In this document: piece after piece, positions 63,342-64,000 of the stretch
Layout: the number at the start of each line of letters is the position of its first letter
Position numbering within the stretch: position 1 is the stretch's first letter
Assembly (NCBI GenBank): GCA_025345505.1
Contig: JANVCC010000076.1
Location: 10,888,577-10,952,576, forward strand
Source of the DNA: Todiramphus chloris collaris
Taxonomy: Eukaryota; Chordata; Aves; Coraciiformes; Alcedinidae
DNA length: 64,000 bases
Direction: 5' to 3'
Program-made: the position numbers and the translations under genes
Notes under the pieces: model-generated
The model's input: the letters and a program-made list of their open reading frames with translations, nothing else
Database searches by the model: none
Told to the model about the DNA's origin: nothing

Positions 63342-64000
63342 CAGAACCTGTACAAAACCATTCCAGCGAGCTGAATCAGCAGGCTCCCATCCACCGAAGA
63401 GAACAGGAAAAATAGCTCTCTGCTCAGCCAACACACTGGAACAGGTTGGTGCAGGTTCTAGTGAGCACAAAGGCTCCAAGAGAAGCCTCAGCAGCCACCG
63501 AGTAGATCAGCCCAGGCTGCCACCAAACCACAACTTCGGCGACTCCACTCACCAACAGGTCAGACAAGCAGCAGGGTTGGCACATGAAGAGAGCAGAAGT
63601 AAATATCCACAAAAGCGATCACATCTCTAGCCGCAGCGAGCTGTTAGATTAGATGGCTTCATCCTACAGTATCAGGTCTAGCACAACCATGACTATCTTC
63701 AAGAGAAAATGCTAGTTCTTCATTCCACAGTCTCCTGTGTTCTGGTTCTCCAATAAAATAGTGTTAATTACATGTCAAAGTGTTTAGTAAGACAGGAGCA
63801 TTTGTGAACTTTCACCTTTCAACTACCACTTCGCACAGATGCCTTGTACGTGCAGGACAAAGGTGAGCAACCGCCCTTACATGTTTTCATGCACAAGGTG
63901 AATGTACCAGAAAGTTAAGGTGCTCTCACAAATAGCTATAACAGACTGAAAGGCTTGAACAGTCTGCTATGATACAGCATTTCTTAAACCCTGCAAAAAC
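63342..64000. other. Right end of window, no supported feature
   Basis: The minus-strand frame of the candidate ATG exon stays open to beyond 63479. Otherwise I see no promoter, CpG island, repeat or gene in this stretch. Confidence 0.5.

Noticed and set aside
1-64000. Search for CRISPR arrays, operons, phage-like or toxin-antitoxin modules and tRNA genes
   Set aside because: The window is vertebrate intronic DNA. I found no regularly spaced repeats, no operon-like gene runs and no cloverleaf I could support.

Overview
This window looks like bird nuclear DNA. It is AT-rich, carries several CR1 LINE fragments with the avian 3' end (short ATTCTGTG/ATTCTATG-type terminal repeats), has a solo LTR, and contains no bacterial-style gene density. 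Nearly everything in it is intron of one minus-strand gene, which I identify as SH3D19 (SH3 domain containing 19, also called EBP or Eve-1). The identification rests on remembered vertebrate SH3D19 protein blocks: SQNSIVSRIKVFE, KPELPKKP, DLISFDDDVLP, DPFQ, RKPTVIRIPAKPGK and SPPPLPAEKP. No database search was run.

Transcription runs from high to low coordinates. The best-supported coding exons, in transcript order, are 19780-19738, 18405-18258, 18012-17811, 17206-16211 (the large exon), 4351-4244 and 424-312. All six have canonical splice sites and compatible phases, and they read through without a stop. Further 5' there are candidate exons at 53184-53113, 47110-47071, 29644-29502 and 63341-63288. 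These combine into two mutually exclusive open chains. Chain A is 53113 > 29502 > 19738; chain B is an ATG exon near 63.3 kb > 47071 > 19738. This suggests alternative 5' ends, but it is inference. The window encodes only the disordered, proline-rich N-terminal half of the protein. The SH3 domains expected at the C-terminus lie beyond position 1.

The introns hold a 3' CR1 fragment at 3.3-3.9 kb (+), a longer CR1 with a reverse-transcriptase domain at 11.25-12.73 kb (+), a solo LTR (12249-12597, minus, 6-bp target duplication) nested inside that CR1, a minus-strand CR1 at 36.6-37.4 kb, and shorter or older CR1 remnants at 9.7, 41.9-42.2, 51.3 and 59.1-59.5 kb. Simple repeats are scattered through the introns. 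The most notable is a 170-bp purine tract beside the 43-nt exon. I found no convincing tRNA, rRNA, CRISPR array, second protein-coding gene or novel biological system. The items most worth a second look are the alternative 5' exon structure, a NAGNAG acceptor on the large exon, short linear motifs (PPSY, LISFD) in the protein, and the LTR-in-CR1 nesting.
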